A stretch of 8,166 nt of DNA, from contig JAGBPV010000070.1 of the NCBI GenBank assembly GCA_017633195.1, forward strand, positions 1 through 8,166, in the 5' to 3' direction. Below, one piece after another: positions 6,100 to 8,166 of the stretch. This DNA comes from a bacterium (GTDB taxonomy: Bacteria > Bacillota_I > Bacilli_A > Mycoplasmatales > Mycoplasmoidaceae). A program made the position numbers and the translations under genes. How positions within the stretch are numbered: the stretch's first letter is position 1; the number at the start of each line of letters is the position of its first letter. The notes under the pieces were generated by a model that worked only from the letters and a program-made list of their open reading frames with translations, had not been told where the DNA came from and made no database searches.

Positions 6100-7718
6100 C
6101 TACTCATTATCTTTTTCAAATTGAATAATAATTTTATGAAATAAGAAGTCTTTCAAACGATTTATTATTTCTTCATAGCTTATTCTTATCTTTTTAAATA
6201 ATTTGTTTACTATTTTAGAAAAATTATTTTTTTCATCTATAAAAATACAAAGTCAATCTACAACATCAACTAAAAAAAATAAAGGCAAATGTCAAATATC
6301 TTTATTTTCTCTTTTTTTAACAAAAATTAAATTTTCATATTTATTATATTCACAAAATATTTTTAAATTCAAACTATTAATTTTATCTAAATAAAATTTA
6401 GGAAATTTATTGTTAGTTTTACTAAAATAAGTTGATAAAAAATTATCATTTTTCTTATTTAAAATTACATTATTAAATAAATCACAAGTATCCTTATTAC
6501 AAATTCAAAACTCTTTTTTTCTAATTGGAAGTAATCAAGTGGATTTTGAATTTATTGGTACATAAATATCTCAAAAATTATAAACAACATCATGATGTGC
6601 CACTTTGTTTCTTAGGTTTTTAAATGTATTCAAGAAAGAAATAAATGTACTGATTAAAATCAAATTAGGTTTATTTTTTCTTTTTATCAATTTTTTTATA
6701 CTTGTATAAAAAGTACTAAAATGTTCTTTTATTATTTCAATTTGAATATTTTCATTTAGTTTGCAAAAGAAATCAATAATATTACCAAATGAAATTTGTG
6801 TAAATGACTTATATAATGGAATAAAAGATTTGGCTAAAATATTAATAGCATTACTTATTAACTTTTCTTTATCTATTTCTAAATTTTGATTTTTATCAGT
6901 TGATGTTTTATTATTCTTTTCAGATTTTAAACAGATAACAAATTACTAAAACTACATTTTATTGAAGTATTATTGATCTCATTTTCAATTTGAATATATT
7001 TATCTTTAATTATAGTTATATTATTTGAGCTACTAATTATGTCATATTCTGAAACAAGAAAATTTAATTGATTTAAAAGTTTATCTCTTTCTTCTTGGAT
7101 ATTTTCATAATTTTTTATAATTTTGGGAAAAAAGAATTTAGAAAAATCATTGTTAATTGAATAAGAATATTTTTTATATGGATTTATATAATCCATTAAG
7201 AAATAAAAATAATCTTTAAATATAAATTCTTTTTTACCATCATTATTTGTTTTAAAAAACGATTCTTTTGAAAATTTATTATTGAATAATTTAATGGCAA
7301 TATTTTTTGATCATTCATCATCTAATAATATAAAAGGTAAATTTATAATGTCTTTGTTCATTTCATTTAAACTTTTTAAAGTATGATAAATAATTGCAGT
7401 TTTTAATCTTTTCTCTAATTCTTCTAATTTATTATTAATTATCTTTTTTAATTCATTGTCAAAATTAAATAATTCTAATAAATCATTGAAAACAAATCCA
7501 TCTAAAAAATTAGGATTAATCTCATTAATACCATCTTCAAATTTTTGTCATAATAATGGAGAAAATGCATCAACACAAACTTGGAAATTATATTTCTTTA
7601 GATATTGAAGAATATTATTCTTCTCTTCCTCATTATTTTTAAGAAAGTTATTTCCTCATTCATTTAAAATATCAATCTGTTCTTCTCAAGTTTTAAAAGG
7701 TTTAGCTTTTATTTTCAT
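6100..7718 (-). pseudogene. Abi_2/AbiF-like HEPN toxin gene, split by one frameshift
   Basis: Part 1 starts at ATG 7718-7716 and ends at TAA 6929-6927 (263 aa). Part 2 is open from 6942 to TAG 6102-6100 (~280 codons) in the -1 frame and contains no ATG, so it can only be the continuation. Joined, the protein is about 540 aa. Part 1 opens with KPFKTWEEQIDILNEWG and has LFNFDNELKKIINNKLEELE (residues 83-102), both typical of the Abi_2 (AbiD/AbiF) family. Part 2 holds FLNTFKNLRNKVAHHDVVYN, the HEPN RNase motif R-x4-H (Arg at 6612-6610, His at 6597-6595) in the usual Abi_2 form. Such proteins cut or block RNA and cause abortive infection or act as toxins. The indel must lie between about 6926 and 6945; no homopolymer or in-frame slippery heptamer is there. 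Apart from that the frame is clean over 1.6 kb, so the lesion is recent, tolerated, or a sequencing error. A structured RNA precedes the gene (7752-7808). Confidence 0.8.
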
Positions 7719-7751
7719 ATTTCTTATAGATTTATTTTACTAACTTATACG

Positions 7752-7778
7752 AAAAAAAGATCCTATAAAGGATCTTTT
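7752..7778 (-). terminator. Intrinsic terminator between the small RNA and the abi gene
   Basis: On the minus strand AAAAGATCCT (7778-7769 read as its complement) pairs with AGGATCTTTT (7764-7755) around a 4-nt loop, followed by seven T (plus-strand A-run 7752-7758). It lies 33 nt before the abi ATG, an attenuator position. Confidence 0.85.
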
Positions 7779-7808
7779 AATCGGGTTTATACCCCACCAG
7801 GGTCAGAC
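7752..7808 (-). ncRNA. AbiF-type antitoxin-like small RNA upstream of the HEPN gene
   Basis: Minus-strand RNA of about 57 nt between promoter and toxin gene. It reads GTCTGACCCTGG, then the core GGGGTATAAACCC, an AU-rich linker, and a strong intrinsic terminator. Two exclusive foldings are visible: ACCC with GGGU in the 5' part, or GGGU-AUAA-ACCC in the core; used together they would form a pseudoknot-like arrangement. AbiF-type HEPN genes are known to be stably associated with a conserved upstream ncRNA that acts as an RNA antitoxin (the Rfam 'abiF' motif, and later work linking AbiF to the ancestry of Cas13). The position, terminator and partner protein fit that system; I could not check the sequence against the Rfam model. 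Reading through the terminator would give the toxin mRNA, so the hairpin probably sets the RNA:toxin ratio. Confidence 0.7.
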
Positions 7809-7814
7809 ATATAT

Positions 7815-7820
7815 ATAATA
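7815..7820 (-). promoter_or_regulatory. Extended -10 promoter for the small RNA and abi gene
   Basis: The minus strand reads TGCTATTAT, an extended -10. A weak -35 candidate (TTTCAT, 17-nt spacer) lies upstream. The same TGnTATTAT form is kept in front of orphan RNA 2. The predicted start is near 7808. No other promoter is evident between the terminator and the ATG at 7718. Confidence 0.55.
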
Positions 7821-7898
7821 GCATATTAAAATATGTAATGAAATATTTTTTAATATAAAAGAAATAAACAAAAATAAATTAATGTTTAAAATAAAAAC

Positions 7899-7904
7899 TA
7901 TAAT
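7899..7904 (+). promoter_or_regulatory. -10 box for the rightmost gene
   Basis: A perfect TATAAT ends 11 nt before the ATG at 7916. A start about 7 nt downstream would leave a 5' leader of roughly five bases, so the mRNA would be almost leaderless, in line with the absence of an SD. No good -35 is visible. Confidence 0.5.
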
Positions 7905-7915
7905 TTATTAATATT

Positions 7916-8166
7916 ATGGAACAATTACAAGAATTAATAAATAATAAAATTGATTACTTTAAGAATGCAAAAGGGATTAATGAAGATCAATTTAAAGTAA
8001 TATCAATTGCTTTAAAAAAAGTCACAAGTCAAGATGAACTAAATGCTTTAGTTGCATTATTTGATAGTAGAGTTGGTTTTGGTTTTAAATTTGATGCTGC
8101 ACCACACATAAAAGATGTTACATCTATTCCAGTATTAAAAAAAGATTTATTGCATCAAATTAAATC
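7916..8166 (+). CDS. N-terminus of a possible DNA methyltransferase, 3'-partial
   Basis: An open frame starting at ATG 7916 runs off the window after 83 complete codons. It begins MEQLQELINNKIDYFKNAKG and continues with a helical region, then VGFGFKFDAAPHIKD and a VLKKD stretch. A short helical N-terminus followed by a GFxFDxAP-like motif and a KKD segment reminds me of the N-terminal region of adenine-specific (type III Mod-like) methyltransferases in mollicutes; this is recollection of a family look, not a match to catalytic motifs, which would lie beyond the window end (DPPY and FxGxG). It diverges from the abi/RNA unit across about 100 bp. A modification gene would fit the defence-island context. 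An unrelated function is quite possible. Confidence 0.6.
   Translation, partial: MEQLQELINNKIDYFKNAKGINEDQFKVISIALKKVTSQDELNALVALFDSRVGFGFKFDAAPHIKDVTSIPVLKKDLLHQIK

Larger units (their letters stand above)
7669..7843 (-). repeat. Copy B of the abi leader block (RNA + gene start)
   Basis: Partner of 4360-4524. This copy sits in front of the full-length abi gene and is presumably the parent or better-preserved form. Confidence 0.8.

Noticed and set aside
6203..6394. A 63-aa plus-strand ORF
   Set aside because: It is the antisense shadow of the second half of the abi gene, which has a continuous frame and the HEPN motif on the other strand.
6100..6942. Independent gene for the second abi half
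   Set aside because: It has no ATG in frame and no ribosome binding site, and its HEPN motif belongs with the Abi_2 N-terminus encoded just upstream.
6920..6945. Programmed -1 ribosomal frameshift in the abi gene
   Set aside because: The TTTAAAA heptamer is not in the zero frame needed for -1 slippage, and no stimulatory hairpin is evident; a mutation or read error is simpler.
1..8166. tRNA or rRNA genes
   Set aside because: No cloverleaf with TTCGA-type T-loop and CCA-like end and no rRNA-like GC-rich conserved segment was found on either strand.

Overview
The window reads as a mollicute (Mycoplasma/Ureaplasma-type) chromosome segment. It is extremely AT-rich, and long open frames appear only when TGA is read as tryptophan (translation table 4); in the native genes essentially all Trp codons are TGA. 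With the standard code every large gene here falls apart into small pieces, so the real genes are much longer than table-11 ORFs suggest. I cannot name the species.

Left part (1-3817, + strand): three co-directional genes. First is a three-helix membrane protein of unknown function whose start may lie off the window. After 23 nt comes a 267-aa protein with a PD-(D/E)XK nuclease signature including a Cas4/RecB-like QxxxY motif. After 75 nt comes an intact 725-aa DUF262 + DUF1524 protein of the GmrSD/SspE/BrxU type (NTPase/DGQQR module plus HNH nuclease). The last two look like a DNA-targeting defence pair.

Middle part (3818-6099): a graveyard. It holds a short gene remnant and two convergent copies of a roughly 60-nt terminator-ended RNA gene flanking a 50-bp stump of an abi gene. 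It also holds a decayed IS30-family element (4528-5658, 26-bp inverted repeats, DD33E residues still recognisable) and a second copy of the last ~236 bp of the DUF262 gene.

Right part (6100-8166): on the minus strand is a HEPN abortive-infection gene (Abi_2/AbiD/AbiF-like) split by one frameshift. It is preceded by a promoter and a third copy of the small structured RNA, whose intrinsic terminator sits between promoter and toxin gene. This is the layout of an AbiF-type RNA-antitoxin/HEPN-toxin system. Diverging from it is the start of another gene, possibly a DNA methyltransferase, which runs off the window.

The order DUF262 3' end (+), abi (-), small RNA (-) occurs twice (3576-4524 and 5851-7843). 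I infer that this block was duplicated, that the first abi copy was then almost wholly deleted, and that its RNA was left as an orphan. The whole is best described as a defence island under decay. Its most interesting element is the three-copy RNA family and its HEPN partner.
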